Below are positions 18,037 through 27,443 of a stretch of 64,000 nt of DNA, piece after piece. The notes below the pieces were generated by a model. That model had not been told where the DNA came from. It made no database searches and worked only from the letters and a program-made list of their open reading frames with translations. The translations under genes were made by a program, and so were the position numbers. Position 1 is the first letter of the stretch; each line of letters opens with the position of its first letter. This stretch comes from Actinomyces vulturis (GTDB taxonomy: Bacteria; Actinomycetota; Actinomycetes; Actinomycetales; Actinomycetaceae). The stretch lies in contig NZ_LZRK01000003.1 of the NCBI RefSeq assembly GCF_001687305.1, forward strand, positions 310,001-374,000, read 5' to 3'.

Positions 18037-19068
18037 CTAGCAAGTATGATCCGGAGCCGGTTGACGACGCTCGTGTGGACGTATTTCGGCACCGGCAGCT
18101 TTAAGATCGGCGCGGAGGTTCTTCGGCAAAGAAAATGCGATGTTTTCTGTAGCGGTACGCACTTCCTGCACATCCTCGAAGCCCCACTGCGCAAGTAACT
18201 CAATAACTTCGCGCACAAGAATCTCAGGAACACTCGCGCCACTCGTCAAGCCGACCGTCTCAACATCGGCGAGCCACTCAGGATGAATCTCAGATGCGAA
18301 ATCCACGCGGTAGGCAGCACCTGCACCGGCCTCAAGAGCAACCTCTTTTAAACGAACAGAATTTGAGGAGTTGCCACTGCCTACCACGATAACCGCATCG
18401 CAATCAGGAGCAAGAGCCTTCACGGCAGCCTGACGATTCTGGGTAGCGTAGCAAATGTCATCACTCGGTGGATCCTGGAGGGCCGGGAAACGCTCACGAA
18501 GTTTCGCAACCGTCTCCATCGTTTCATCCACACTCAAAGTAGTCTGGCTAATCCACACGACCTTATTGGGGTCGCGAACCTCAACCTGATCCACCTCATG
18601 GGGGCCGTTAACGACCTGAATGTGATCGGGGGCCTCACCTTGGGTTCCTTCAACCTCCTCATGACCAGTGTGGCCCACAAGGATGATGTCGTAATCACTT
18701 GACGCAAAGCGGACGGCCTGCTTATGAACCTTGGTGACAAGCGGGCACGTGGCGTCGATCGTTTCAAGGTGTCGGGCGGCAGCCTGTTCATGAACAGCAG
18801 GAGAAACGCCATGGGCAGAGAAGACAACGCGAGCCCCCTGAGGAACCTCGTCGGTCTCAGAAACGAAAATCGCACCGCGCTTAGTGAGAGCCTCAACGAC
18901 GTACTTGTTGTGGACGATCTCTTTGCGCACATAAACGGGCGCACCATAGTGAGCCAAAGCTTTCTCTACAGCGTCAACAGCACGGTCAACACCAGCACAG
19001 TAGCCGCGGGGCGCAGCTAAAAGAATTCGTTTTCTCAATGTCGCCACTTTCGATTCAAATACCGCCAT
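18037..19068 (-). CDS. ispH: 4-hydroxy-3-methylbut-2-enyl diphosphate reductase IspH
   Basis: Last enzyme of the MEP isoprenoid pathway, an iron-sulfur protein making IPP and DMAPP, here about 343 residues. Three conserved cysteines that hold the cluster are seen in [19 protein letters not shown] and [14 protein letters not shown] and SGASVPE are also typical. Starts possible are ATG 19068, GTG 19047 and TTG 19038; family members usually start just before [11 protein letters not shown], favouring a later start. Using 19068 it overlaps the preceding glycosyltransferase by 34 bases. It is the last gene of the greA-msrA-GT-GT-GT-ispH run, so its expression may depend on read-through across the glycosyltransferases. 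Confidence 0.95.
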   Translation of the reverse strand: MAVFESKVATLRKRILLAAPRGYCAGVDRAVDAVEKALAHYGAPVYVRKEIVHNKYVVEALTKRGAIFVSETDEVPQGARVVFSAHGVSPAVHEQAAARHLETIDATCPLVTKVHKQAVRFASSDYDIILVGHTGHEEVEGTQGEAPDHIQVVNGPHEVDQVEVRDPNKVVWISQTTLSVDETMETVAKLRERFPALQDPPSDDICYATQNRQAAVKALAPDCDAVIVVGSGNSSNSVRLKEVALEAGAGAAYRVDFASEIHPEWLADVETVGLTSGASVPEILVREVIELLAQWGFEDVQEVRTATENIAFSLPKNLRADLKAAGAEIRPHERRQPAPDHTC

Positions 19069-19904
19069 TTAAGGCGAAGTTTCTTGTTGAAAATAAAAAT
19101 ATGAAACCGCATTTTAATACCAAAACAACGGGCGGTTTGAATCAGCGACTCACTATACGGGATCTTCTGAGATGAGTTCAACCCAAATAACTTACATGTA
19201 TCCTCATCAACCAAAATATGATTACTTAACTTAAAACGATGCACAAAATCCAAAAATGCGCGCACCTTACAAGGATAGCCAAAACCCATAAAATGCACTG
19301 CAAAGTGTTCAGAAACTTCGGAAATATAATCATCGGGTCGGCTTTGCATCACACCGAATGGAGCGACGTAAACACCCTCAAAATTATTGTCTAAAATATA
19401 GATACGAATTCGATCCTGGTCACCACCGGCAACAGAACCACCACCATAAGAGGCCCAACTCGACTCAACATGCAACCCGTAGTCATCTTTAGAAATATAA
19501 TCCAGCATCTCGAAAGATCTCGGATCATTTTTCCATATCATCACACCAGCATTTATCGGCGCTTGCCTGTCCATTTCAGCCGGGGGAACCTCATTGCCGA
19601 CAGAGAAAAAACAATCATTATCGACCATATGGGAAATAAGATCTTCGACGACTGTCGAATGAAGATCAGTTATATAGACGTCATCATCGAGCCATAAAAG
19701 AAAATCGCAAGATGAAAGATATCGTCGAATAGAATCAATCTTTCGCAGCGTAGTGAATGCTCTGTCATTAAAAGCCTTAGAAGAATTGGAAATCTGAATG
19801 CCAAAAACATATTCAAAGTTATGCATTTCAGAGTAAACGGCATGATTGATATATGAGTTGAAACGTACGTTATCCCCACCAGAAAGCACCACAACCCTTG
19901 ACAT
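19035..19904 (-). CDS. Glycosyltransferase, GT34-like (GMA12/MNN10 pattern)
   Basis: A 289-residue putative glycosyltransferase with a GT-A-style DxD motif in [13 protein letters not shown]. It also has a downstream [18 protein letters not shown] segment, a GGDQDRI motif and a conserved [10 protein letters not shown] His region. The same order of motifs appears in the paralog at 20793-21629 and in galactosyl/mannosyltransferases of family 34. The start at ATG 19904 has GGGGGG directly upstream and lies 7 bases past the previous stop; an upstream frame to 19991 overlaps that gene and is unlikely. The gene is clearly A/T-richer than its housekeeping neighbours, suggesting transfer. Acceptor and donor are unknown. 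Confidence 0.72.
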   Translation of the reverse strand: MSRVVVLSGGDNVRFNSYINHAVYSEMHNFEYVFGIQISNSSKAFNDRAFTTLRKIDSIRRYLSSCDFLLWLDDDVYITDLHSTVVEDLISHMVDNDCFFSVGNEVPPAEMDRQAPINAGVMIWKNDPRSFEMLDYISKDDYGLHVESSWASYGGGSVAGGDQDRIRIYILDNNFEGVYVAPFGVMQSRPDDYISEVSEHFAVHFMGFGYPCKVRAFLDFVHRFKLSNHILVDEDTCKLFGLNSSQKIPYSESLIQTARCFGIKMRFHIFIFNKKLRLKWRYLNRKWRH

Positions 19905-19911
19905 TGCCCCC

Positions 19912-20796
19912 CTACTCATCATCATCTCGATAATTATCTTGAGCAGGAAATAAAGTTTCTGAATACCGCACATGTTCAGAATACTTGACAACTAGTGGAT
20001 CCCAAACTTGGGCAAGCAATCCGTTCCAGTGCAGGGGGTAAGAAGGCCCTCCTGAACGACTAGAAATAATTTCATTAGACAATAAAGCGGCCCGATTCCT
20101 ATCAAGAATACGATTCATATTTCGGTACCATTCCTCAGTCAATGGAGTATGTGCCCGAGCAATAAAACCTGCTTGACCCACACGAATCGCAGAAGTTCGA
20201 ATCATTAAACGAGTTAACTTTTTATCTGGAAAATTAGGCGTCATCAATCTACATGGATTTTTGTACCCTGCAAGCCACACATCAGGATCATCAAAATTCG
20301 CGAATACCTCACCCCAATCTTGCGAAATGCCTTTAATATCAGCGTATCCCCCCCCATGAAAGTTCATTAAATACCCGCGAAGAAAATCTGCACGGTGAAC
20401 AAAATGTAATTTCCAATACAGATCAGGAAGGGGATGGTCTGGAAGTATCCATTCACATAGGTTTGAATTATCAACCAAAATCACTTCAACCGTCTGACTA
20501 TCCTGAATAGATCTGAAGCAATCCAGCCGCTTTCCCCTCAGTTCATTATCGCCAGTCCAACAAACAAAAATACGTTTCGGGACTTGAACTTGCGGAGAAG
20601 TATTCGAAATTGAATCAACTACATCGAGACCTTTAAAATCTGACGGATCGTAATTATAAGGAAAATAGCGATAAAATTTACGATAGATATTCTCAGTTCT
20701 AAATGCAAACTCAAAGACTGTTCGCTTTTTATAGACAAACAAAGTATGCTTATAATTTCGTAGAATATCAAAAAACTTATTTACCGGCCCACTCAT
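19912..20796 (-). CDS. Capsular-type glycosyltransferase (GT32 / Caps_synth-like)
   Basis: A 294-residue protein with the order of motifs seen in GT32-like and capsular polysaccharide synthesis transferases: PKRIFVCWTGDNE near residue 75, VILVDNSN, then HRADFLRGYLMNFHGGGYADIKG. The usual DxD after the Gly-Gly-Tyr is written ADIK, so the second metal-binding Asp is replaced by Lys. This may mean altered metal use or a different motif boundary. It is translationally coupled to the upstream gene by a 4-base overlap and A/T-rich. No membrane helix or signal is evident. Sugar specificity is unknown. Confidence 0.68.
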   Translation of the reverse strand: MSGPVNKFFDILRNYKHTLFVYKKRTVFEFAFRTENIYRKFYRYFPYNYDPSDFKGLDVVDSISNTSPQVQVPKRIFVCWTGDNELRGKRLDCFRSIQDSQTVEVILVDNSNLCEWILPDHPLPDLYWKLHFVHRADFLRGYLMNFHGGGYADIKGISQDWGEVFANFDDPDVWLAGYKNPCRLMTPNFPDKKLTRLMIRTSAIRVGQAGFIARAHTPLTEEWYRNMNRILDRNRAALLSNEIISSRSGGPSYPLHWNGLLAQVWDPLVVKYSEHVRYSETLFPAQDNYRDDDE

Positions 20797-21629
20797 TTCC
20801 AGCGCCCCGTTTCGCGGATGTATGCAATTTTCCTACGGATCCGTTTTTGGAATTTCCTAATTCTAACACTAGTCAGTCGATATGAATCATACATAGCATT
20901 AGACCTCGGAGGGGCCGGTAGATGATAACGACTTGCATATTCGAGTGGAACCAGATCGCTTCGCACCCCTAATCGACGCGCAAAATAGTTAATACGACTC
21001 ACCTTTTCCGGGCCGCAGAAATGTACCGCAAAATGCTCATTTAGAGATTTGTGATAATGATGTTCACGCGCATTTAAAAGCGAATAAGAAACAATTTTAT
21101 ATTGCTCAGAAAACTCAGGCCTCTGGAGAGCTAAAATAAAGGCATCTTGATCGCCAGAAGTAAATGCGCCATATCTTTCCACATCCCAGACGCTGCGCAT
21201 CTTGTCAACTGACATACTTTTCACTATTTTCAGTAAATCATAAGTTCGAGGGTCGTTCTTCAAAAGGAGAAGACCAGAATTTAGTAATGTTTTCGTTGCA
21301 GCATTCTGTTTCTTAGTATCAACGACTTCATGAGGCCCTTCGGCAGCAACAAAGAAAGTGTCATCCTGGGCTGCGGAGAATATTATTTTTCGGAAGTTGT
21401 CTCGAGAAAAATCTGTGATAAATAAGTCAGAATCAATCCAGACGATCCAATCATAATATTTTAATTCATCTTCGATAATCTTAAGTTTTGGATAATATGG
21501 ATAAGGCGCATCCGACAGCAACTTTATAACCTGTTTATACTCATAATCATACTCAGATGCAAAGACAGCATGATTGCGATAGGCTAAGGCGCCGATATTC
21601 GAGCCGCCTGAAATCAAACCAATATGCAT
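20793..21629 (-). CDS. Glycosyltransferase, GT34-like, paralog of the gene at 19035
   Basis: A 278-residue putative glycosyltransferase. The start at ATG 21629 (MHIGLISGGSN) has AGGG upstream and follows msrA by 8 bases; the longer frame to 21779 runs inside msrA and is a shadow. The metal-binding motif is WIVWIDSDLFITDF (DxD), followed by LLNSGLLLLKNDPRTYDLL, SGDQDAF and HFAVHFCG. These motifs parallel the third gene of the trio, so the two probably arose by duplication. It is A/T-rich relative to msrA and greA. It probably adds a hexose to a surface glycan; the exact reaction is unknown. Confidence 0.7.
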   Translation of the reverse strand: MHIGLISGGSNIGALAYRNHAVFASEYDYEYKQVIKLLSDAPYPYYPKLKIIEDELKYYDWIVWIDSDLFITDFSRDNFRKIIFSAAQDDTFFVAAEGPHEVVDTKKQNAATKTLLNSGLLLLKNDPRTYDLLKIVKSMSVDKMRSVWDVERYGAFTSGDQDAFILALQRPEFSEQYKIVSYSLLNAREHHYHKSLNEHFAVHFCGPEKVSRINYFARRLGVRSDLVPLEYASRYHLPAPPRSNAMYDSYRLTSVRIRKFQKRIRRKIAYIRETGRWK

Positions 21630-21637
21630 ACTTAACC

Positions 21638-22264
21638 CTAAATCACTACTGATTGAATTTGATGAGTACAATAACCGTATGGTTGATGATGCAAATAAGC
21701 CTGATGGCTCATTTCTGCAGGGTAAAAGATTTCCTCGACCGATGGGTCCTGCGAGATTTTGGAAATCACTGTAAAGCACTGCTTACCTGATTGAGCGAGT
21801 TGCTTCTCAAGTTCAGTTTTGAGTCGCTGTGCGGCTTTAACCTGGCTACCGTTCACGCACCAGACTTCAGAGCGGTATTGTTCACCAATATCTCCGTAAT
21901 GGCGATTCAACTGGGTGGAGTTGTGGTTGTTCCAGTAGACCCGAAGGATTTCCTCTGCCCCCTCACCCACCACAGCAGGGTCATAGACGACTCTCACCGT
22001 CTCTGCGTGACCAGTGGCTCCGGTGCACACCTCTTTATACGTGGGATGAGGAAGAGTTCCTCCCATGTATCCCACAAAGGTATGCAGCACGCCGGGAATA
22101 TCCCAGAATACCTGTTCCATCCCCCAGAAGCAGCCACCCGCAAGATAAATAACCTGAGCGCCTTCTGTTAAGGAATCAGCGTACGAACGATTCAATACAG
22201 GGTGCGACTGGTTCATCTCTTCTTCAGTGAGAAGCGGAATGGAACGCTGATTGGACCCAGTCAT
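21638..22264 (-). CDS. msrA: Peptide methionine sulfoxide reductase MsrA
   Basis: Repairs oxidised methionine (S-sulfoxide) in proteins, 208 residues. The catalytic motif GGCFWGMEQVF is present, then GYMGG and the GHAETVRVVYDP and RYRSE-like (QYRSEVW) family segments, with Glu/Tyr residues shaping the active site. ATG 22264 with GGAG 9 bases upstream is preferred over a TTG at 22279 that overlaps greA. The gene sits 4 bases after greA and is cotranscribed with it and with the glycosyltransferases behind it. Confidence 0.95.
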   Translation of the reverse strand: MTGSNQRSIPLLTEEEMNQSHPVLNRSYADSLTEGAQVIYLAGGCFWGMEQVFWDIPGVLHTFVGYMGGTLPHPTYKEVCTGATGHAETVRVVYDPAVVGEGAEEILRVYWNNHNSTQLNRHYGDIGEQYRSEVWCVNGSQVKAAQRLKTELEKQLAQSGKQCFTVISKISQDPSVEEIFYPAEMSHQAYLHHQPYGYCTHQIQSVVI

Positions 22265-22268
22265 GAAC

Positions 22269-22757
22269 TCAGGCTCCAAGAGGAGTAACGTCGACGATTT
22301 CTGCCTTAATCGACTTACCGTTGGGAGCCTTGTAGCTCACGGTTTCTCCTGCGCGGTGTCCCATGAGAGCGGCACCGAGGGGAGCGTCAGGTGAGAAGAC
22401 CTTGACACCCTCGGGCACGTCGTCGGCAATTTCTTGACCACCCAACGCAAAAGTCTGCTCTTTACCAGCAATCTTGGCAGTGACGATCGTACCGGCAGAG
22501 ATAGAACCATCCTGAGCAACTTCACCAACTTCTGCTGTCTCAAGAAGGGCCTCTAATTGAACAATGCGCGCCTCATTCAGACCTGCTTCTTCACGGGCTG
22601 CATGGTAGCCAGCATTTTCTCGAAGGTCCCCCTCCTGCCGAGCCGCCTCCACCCGCTGGGCAATTTCCTTACGCAGCACCGTCTTACGGTTCTCAAGTTC
22701 TTCGACAAGACGATCGTACGCATCCTGAGTGAGCCAAGTTCCCTGAGATTCAGCCAT
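22269..22757 (-). CDS. greA: Transcription elongation factor GreA
   Basis: A 162-residue factor that binds the RNA polymerase secondary channel and rescues backtracked complexes by transcript cleavage. It has an N-terminal coiled coil with the acidic tip (DLRENAGYHAAREEAGLNEARI) and a C-terminal FKBP-like domain ending APNGKSIKAEIVDVTPL. The form starting WLTQDAYDRLVEELE is typical of actinobacterial GreA. It leads the minus-strand operon with msrA. Confidence 0.95.
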   Translation of the reverse strand: MAESQGTWLTQDAYDRLVEELENRKTVLRKEIAQRVEAARQEGDLRENAGYHAAREEAGLNEARIVQLEALLETAEVGEVAQDGSISAGTIVTAKIAGKEQTFALGGQEIADDVPEGVKVFSPDAPLGAALMGHRAGETVSYKAPNGKSIKAEIVDVTPLGA

Positions 22758-22796
22758 AGTCTAGTCCTCGCAGTCTTTCTCATTGGAGCAAAGAGT

Positions 22797-23786
22797 TTAG
22801 GCGAGAGATTGTGCTAAACGTTCAATTCGCGCGTTCTTCTTTGCTGCTTTGCGGATCATCTTCTCACGTTTTGCGTCATAAGCCTCAATTGATTCCGGCG
22901 CCATCGTCGCCAGAACACGTTCGCGTTCTTTTTCAACGTCGTAATCAACCGTTGGCCAGTCAACATCCATATCAGCGAGGGTCCGTGCCAACATTTCAGT
23001 AACAGCAAGACGGGAATACCACTTTCGATCAGCGGGAATCACGTACCAAGGAGCAAAACTAAAAGATGTTTCAGGAAGAATACGCTGATAAACCTCCTGA
23101 TAGGTCCGCCACTGTCCACGGACATCAATATCATTCGATGAAAACTTCCATTGCTTATCCCGCCGATCAAGCCGCGTCAGTAGACGGCGCCCCTGCTCCT
23201 GATAGGACACCATCAAAGCGACTTTAATAATATGGGTTCCGTTATCAACAAGTTCTTTCTCAAATTCCTTAATGGTTTCCACGCGCTCAATAAACTCGGC
23301 ATCACTCATCTGGTGATTTGCCAATGGAACCAAAAGGTCTTCATAATGAGAGCGGTCAAATAAACCAATCATTCCTGGACCTGGAAGAGCTTTTCGGATA
23401 CGCCACAGGAAATCATGCTGACGTTCTTCTTCTGTGGGCTTCTTAAAGGCATGAAGATGTACGCCTTGGGGATCGACAAGTCCCATCACATGCTTCGCAA
23501 TTCCGCCCTTGCCAGCGGTATCTAGGCCTTGAGCAACAAGAAGAACGCGTTGCTGTGATCCTTCTTTCGAAGCAGCAAAAAGACGCTCTTGAAGCATTGA
23601 GAGGACTGGAGTAATCGAACAAATATGCGCTTGAGCTTCTCGAGAGGTCCCTGACCATCCAGGAGTATCTGCACGATCCATCGCCTCAAGTAAGAAATTA
23701 GGTCGTGCGCGAAGTACTTCACGTGGATCATGAACCCATAAATGTTCAGTTGAAACCGAGGACGAACCGATCTCTTTCTTCGACAT
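22797..23786 (-). CDS. Polyphosphate kinase 2 family protein
   Basis: A 329-residue PPK2-type enzyme that moves phosphate between inorganic polyphosphate and nucleotides (typically making ADP/ATP or GDP/GTP). The P-loop is GLDTAGKGG (87-95). Lid and active-site segments KKPTEEERQHDFLWR and GLFDRSHYEDLLV are standard for the single-domain group. ATG 23786 has AAGGAG upstream. The nucleotide preference (class I, II or III) cannot be decided by eye. A polyphosphate-degrading Ppx/GppA is also encoded in the window. Confidence 0.93.
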   Translation of the reverse strand: MSKKEIGSSSVSTEHLWVHDPREVLRARPNFLLEAMDRADTPGWSGTSREAQAHICSITPVLSMLQERLFAASKEGSQQRVLLVAQGLDTAGKGGIAKHVMGLVDPQGVHLHAFKKPTEEERQHDFLWRIRKALPGPGMIGLFDRSHYEDLLVPLANHQMSDAEFIERVETIKEFEKELVDNGTHIIKVALMVSYQEQGRRLLTRLDRRDKQWKFSSNDIDVRGQWRTYQEVYQRILPETSFSFAPWYVIPADRKWYSRLAVTEMLARTLADMDVDWPTVDYDVEKERERVLATMAPESIEAYDAKREKMIRKAAKKNARIERLAQSLA

Positions 23787-23841
23787 GATGCGCTCCTTGA
23801 CGAGGGAAAGAAAGAAGATAAGTCAAGTCTACTCGTCTACT

Positions 23842-24573
23842 CTACAGAACGGCTAGGTAACAAGCGATGCACTGCACGATCCATGCAAGGACTGTGCAAA
23901 CATGAAAGATTTCATGAAATCCAAACCATCGAGGAAACAGATCCGGTTTCTTCATTGCATAGACCAGTGCACCAAGCGTGTAAATCACACCACCTGACGC
24001 AATGAGAGCGACCACCGCCGGTCCACCAGCCTGCCAAAAATCAGGGAGAAACCACACGGCTACCCATCCAAGGATGATATATAGCGGAGTGTAAAGCCAT
24101 CGAGGCGCAGACATCCAGAACAGTCTCGCGAAGATTCCTGCCAATGCCCCGCCCCACACAATACAAAGAACACTCTTGGCAGTGGCGGGAGCAAGGAGGG
24201 CTAAACACAAAGGAGTGTAGGTACCCGCAATGAGCAAGAAAATATTTGCGTGGTCAATACGTCTGAGAATGGCGGCAACCCGTATGCCCCAATGACCATT
24301 TCCAAGGTGATAAATTCCCGAGTTTCCAAACAGGAGAAGCGTACACACCGAATAGATGACACAGGCAATTGTTAACGACGTCGTCGGAGCAAGGATGACA
24401 AGGACAAGACAGGAAGCAAACGCCAATGGTGCGGTACACGCGTGAATCCAGCCCCGCAAACGCGGCTTAATCGTGTCGATGGTCGAATCAGAGGCAGAAC
24501 TCACCACTCGACGTCGTTGCTGCGCAACAGATTGCTGAACATACTGATCGTTAACGGGGGGTGTGATAGCCAC
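23842..24573 (-). CDS. Hemolysin III family (TrhA/YqfA-like) membrane protein
   Basis: A 243-residue seven-helix membrane protein of the PAQR/hemolysin-III group. Conserved signature residues are seen: SGIYHLGNGHWG with a His in helix 2, RRIDHANIFLLIAGTYTPL, and the C-terminal GFHEIFHVCTVLAW. These His/Asp residues form a putative metal site in the superfamily. In bacteria the role is poorly defined (membrane lipid or energy homeostasis); the haemolysin name is historical. Start is GTG 24573 with GGAGG upstream. It is divergent from uppS. Confidence 0.9.
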   Translation of the reverse strand: MAITPPVNDQYVQQSVAQQRRRVVSSASDSTIDTIKPRLRGWIHACTAPLAFASCLVLVILAPTTSLTIACVIYSVCTLLLFGNSGIYHLGNGHWGIRVAAILRRIDHANIFLLIAGTYTPLCLALLAPATAKSVLCIVWGGALAGIFARLFWMSAPRWLYTPLYIILGWVAVWFLPDFWQAGGPAVVALIASGGVIYTLGALVYAMKKPDLFPRWFGFHEIFHVCTVLAWIVQCIACYLAVL

Positions 24574-24679
24574 GGCGCCTCCATAAAACTGGCCTACTCC
24601 GACGGTACATCACTTTTCACGATACTGTAGATTCGCCCACGCGTTCTGCTTGAGTCAGCACCCACTGCAGGAGAATTAC

Positions 24680-25441
24680 ATGGCCGGTGACAATCTCATC
24701 TACGAAGTCTACGAACGGCGTCTGGCCACCCAAATCGACAAGGATGCCATCCCGTCACACGTTGGTGTCATCCTTGACGGAAACCGTCGCTGGGCTCGTG
24801 CCATGGGTATCGGCACGCAAGCCGGCCATCAAAAAGGCGCAGACAAAATCTCAGAGTTCTTATCCTGGGCTGAGGACGCTGGAGTTCAGATTGTCACCTT
24901 ATGGCTACTCAGCACCGACAATCTTCAACGTGCCCCCCAGGAACTTGCGCCACTACTCGACATTATTGCCCGTGCAGTTGAAGGTCTAGCTTCTGCACAC
25001 AAATGGCGGCTTCGGCTTGTTGGCACCGTTGACGTACTTCCTCACGATATCTCAGAGCGGATCACACGTGCAGTCGCTTCTACAGCCGATGTTGACGGAC
25101 TACACGTTAACGTCGCAATTGGATACGGCGGACGTCAGGAAATTGCAGACGCCGTACGAGAATTTCTGCGCAAACAGGCGAGGGCTGGACGCACTATCGA
25201 TGACGTTGCAGCCTCGTTAACGGTAGAAGACATCGCTGCACATCTCTACACCGCCGGACAACCCGATCCTGAACTAGTGATTCGCACATCAGGCGAACAA
25301 CGTTTAAGCGGCTTCATGCTCTGGCAGTCTGTACATTCAGAATTTTACTTCTGTGAAGTTAACTGGCCTGCCTTCAGGCGAATTGATTTCCTTCGAGCAC
25401 TCCGTGATTACGGCAAACGCGAACGCCGACTTGGAAAATAA
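24680..25441 (+). CDS. uppS: Isoprenyl transferase (cis-prenyl diphosphate synthase, UppS family)
   Basis: Makes the polyprenyl diphosphate lipid carrier used for peptidoglycan and surface glycan export, 253 residues. The active-site segment ILDGNRRWAR (31-40) with Asp33, the LWLLSTDN motif and the RTSGEQRLSGF...SEFYFCE region of the cis-prenyltransferase family are all present. Chain length (farnesyl, decaprenyl, undecaprenyl) cannot be read directly. The ATG at 24680 has GGAG 8 bases upstream; a TTG at 24650 would add ten residues. It supplies the carrier needed by the capsule machinery elsewhere in the window. Confidence 0.94.
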   Translation: MAGDNLIYEVYERRLATQIDKDAIPSHVGVILDGNRRWARAMGIGTQAGHQKGADKISEFLSWAEDAGVQIVTLWLLSTDNLQRAPQELAPLLDIIARAVEGLASAHKWRLRLVGTVDVLPHDISERITRAVASTADVDGLHVNVAIGYGGRQEIADAVREFLRKQARAGRTIDDVAASLTVEDIAAHLYTAGQPDPELVIRTSGEQRLSGFMLWQSVHSEFYFCEVNWPAFRRIDFLRALRDYGKRERRLGK

Positions 25442-25594
25442 AATCTCCCCAGACGAGCCGTTACGTAAAAACACCGGGCGAAAACTCCGTGAGAGTCGCA
25501 ACGTCTTAACTCAGAACAGAACGCTCACTATTGCGAAACCACGCCAAATATGTACTCGTACATACTGGTGACGGAATAGGGTAAATAAGCCCCA
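25442..25594. other. Convergent gap between uppS and the ABC exporter gene
   Basis: A 153-base stretch with no supported gene. It contains a small palindrome TATGTAC-TC-GTACATA at 25549-25564, too short to call a terminator with confidence. Confidence 0.4.
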
Positions 25595-27421
25595 TTAAAC
25601 ATCAAGTTCCACAGGTTTCTTTTCAAGAGAGCCTAATTCCACAAGTTTTCGGAACCCTTCGCAGTTTTGAGTTAATTCATCAAAACTTCCCATTCCTGCT
25701 ACTCGTCCATCCTCAAGATAAACAATAAGATCAGAGTCGCGAACAGTCGATAGTCGGTGAGCAACAGTAATCACCGTTATATCGTTCCCGAGTTTTGAGA
25801 CCGTTTCCGCAATGCGAGCTTCTGTTTGATTGTCAAGTGCACTTGTCGCTTCATCAAGGATAAGGAGAGAGGGCTGCCTGTAGAGCGCTCGAGCAATTCC
25901 AACACGTTGACGTTGCCCACCTGACAATCGCTTACCGCCACCACCAAATGTAGTCCATATACCATCAGGAAGTTCATCAACAAAATCAGACAATTCAGCG
26001 TCAACTAATGCGCGGTGTAGAAGTTCCAGATCGATTTCATCAGGAGTCTGATCGAAAGCAACGTTTTCAGCCAACGATGCGTCAGTTAAGAACACCGATT
26101 GTGGGACAACACCAATGTTTAACCGCCATCCTTCGATATTGTCAAAAATGTTTACTCCATCGACAATGATTGATCCTGAAGTAGGAACCTGCAGTCCCAT
26201 TATAAGGTCAAGAATAGTGCTCTTACCTGCGCCAGATCCTCCTACGAATGCAATTCTACTTCCCTTAGGAATATCGACACCCACATCATGGAGAACAGTT
26301 TTAGAAGATCCAGGATATGAGAAAGACAAACTCCGAATAGTCATTAGTTTACTGAAATTCAAACGTTTAATTTTCTCATTAGAAATAACAGCATGCGGAA
26401 ACTCACTCTTTATTGAGTGACGAAGTTCTACCGCACGCTTAGTTGGATATTCACTATTCTTAATAATTGCGAGCGTCCCCATCAATCCTGCAATTGATGG
26501 CATCACACGGAACGCTGCTGCAACAACAACAGCCAACGAAACCATAAAACCTGACGAAGCGCCCACCACATGGTTGATCAAAAAAATAACCGCAAGCGCG
26601 AACATAAAAACAATTTCGATCATCTGCTTTGGCAGAGATGAAATTACATCCATCGCGATAGAAATATCAACATTTCTCTTAATAGGCTTCTCAAGGCGTG
26701 GCATAAATGAGGAGTAGGAGTTTCGCAATTGAGTCTCTTTAAGAGCGCCAAAAGCATTAATTGCAGCAGCTGTAGACAGTTCAGTATTTTTATACTGTTC
26801 CTCACCCAACACCTTGAGTTTTGGTTTCGCGAAATGCAAGTATAGATAACCAGCTAAGACAAAAAAAACGACCAAGACGATAGCAGTAACCGGTTGAGCA
26901 TATATCAAGGCACCGAAAATCAGAGAAATCGTGAAAACTTGAATAAATAATGACATGACCGCCCCTGCAAATCTGTCATACGCTGCTCCAATAGCATATC
27001 CGGAGTCGTTCATGATCTGCGATAATTCAATATCAGAGTGTTTTGAATAGGGCGTTCGTAAATAATAATCCAAAACTTGAATCTGAGTACGTGCACGAAC
27101 TCCAGATCTAAACTTACTCGACCACCATGCATAGACAAGTTGTAAAAGATCCTTCATGACAAATAGCACCATGATGATCAACAACAAGCGCAAAACAAGA
27201 TTTTCCTGCGAAGTGGCCCCCAAAATACGTTGAACCTTGGCTGTCGACGCACTTAGCGTCTTTCCAGTCATCGCCTCCATTAATGGTGCGACTGCCAAAA
27301 TTGCCATCATGTCCATCATTGACAACACCAGGCTACCCACTACCGATGCGACGAGTTTCCAACGCTCTCCTTTATCAAAGAGCATTCCAAGATAATGGCG
27401 GTACAGGCCGATTGTCTTCAT
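25595..27421 (-). CDS. ABC exporter, lipid-linked oligosaccharide flippase-like (PglK/MsbA type)
   Basis: A 608-residue half-transporter: about six membrane segments (roughly residues 20-320) followed by one ABC domain. The ABC domain has Walker A GGSGAGKST, signature [15 protein letters not shown] and Walker B LLILDEATSALD. The layout and the DVGVDIPKGSRIAFVGGSGAGKST sequence resemble exporters that flip lipid-linked glycans. Peptide or drug export is an alternative. It begins 22 bases after ilvA with GAGGA 7 bases before the ATG, so it is carried on the ilvDA transcript. It is markedly A/T-richer than ilvA and ilvD, suggesting separate origin. No glycosyltransferase is directly adjacent. 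Confidence 0.82.
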   Translation of the reverse strand: MKTIGLYRHYLGMLFDKGERWKLVASVVGSLVLSMMDMMAILAVAPLMEAMTGKTLSASTAKVQRILGATSQENLVLRLLLIIMVLFVMKDLLQLVYAWWSSKFRSGVRARTQIQVLDYYLRTPYSKHSDIELSQIMNDSGYAIGAAYDRFAGAVMSLFIQVFTISLIFGALIYAQPVTAIVLVVFFVLAGYLYLHFAKPKLKVLGEEQYKNTELSTAAAINAFGALKETQLRNSYSSFMPRLEKPIKRNVDISIAMDVISSLPKQMIEIVFMFALAVIFLINHVVGASSGFMVSLAVVVAAAFRVMPSIAGLMGTLAIIKNSEYPTKRAVELRHSIKSEFPHAVISNEKIKRLNFSKLMTIRSLSFSYPGSSKTVLHDVGVDIPKGSRIAFVGGSGAGKSTILDLIMGLQVPTSGSIIVDGVNIFDNIEGWRLNIGVVPQSVFLTDASLAENVAFDQTPDEIDLELLHRALVDAELSDFVDELPDGIWTTFGGGGKRLSGGQRQRVGIARALYRQPSLLILDEATSALDNQTEARIAETVSKLGNDITVITVAHRLSTVRDSDLIVYLEDGRVAGMGSFDELTQNCEGFRKLVELGSLEKKPVELDV

Positions 27422-27443
27422 TAAAGTCCTCGTATTACTTGTT

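Noticed and set aside
25353-25571. 72-codon frame overlapping the end of uppS
   Set aside because: Mostly inside uppS in another phase and with no support of its own.
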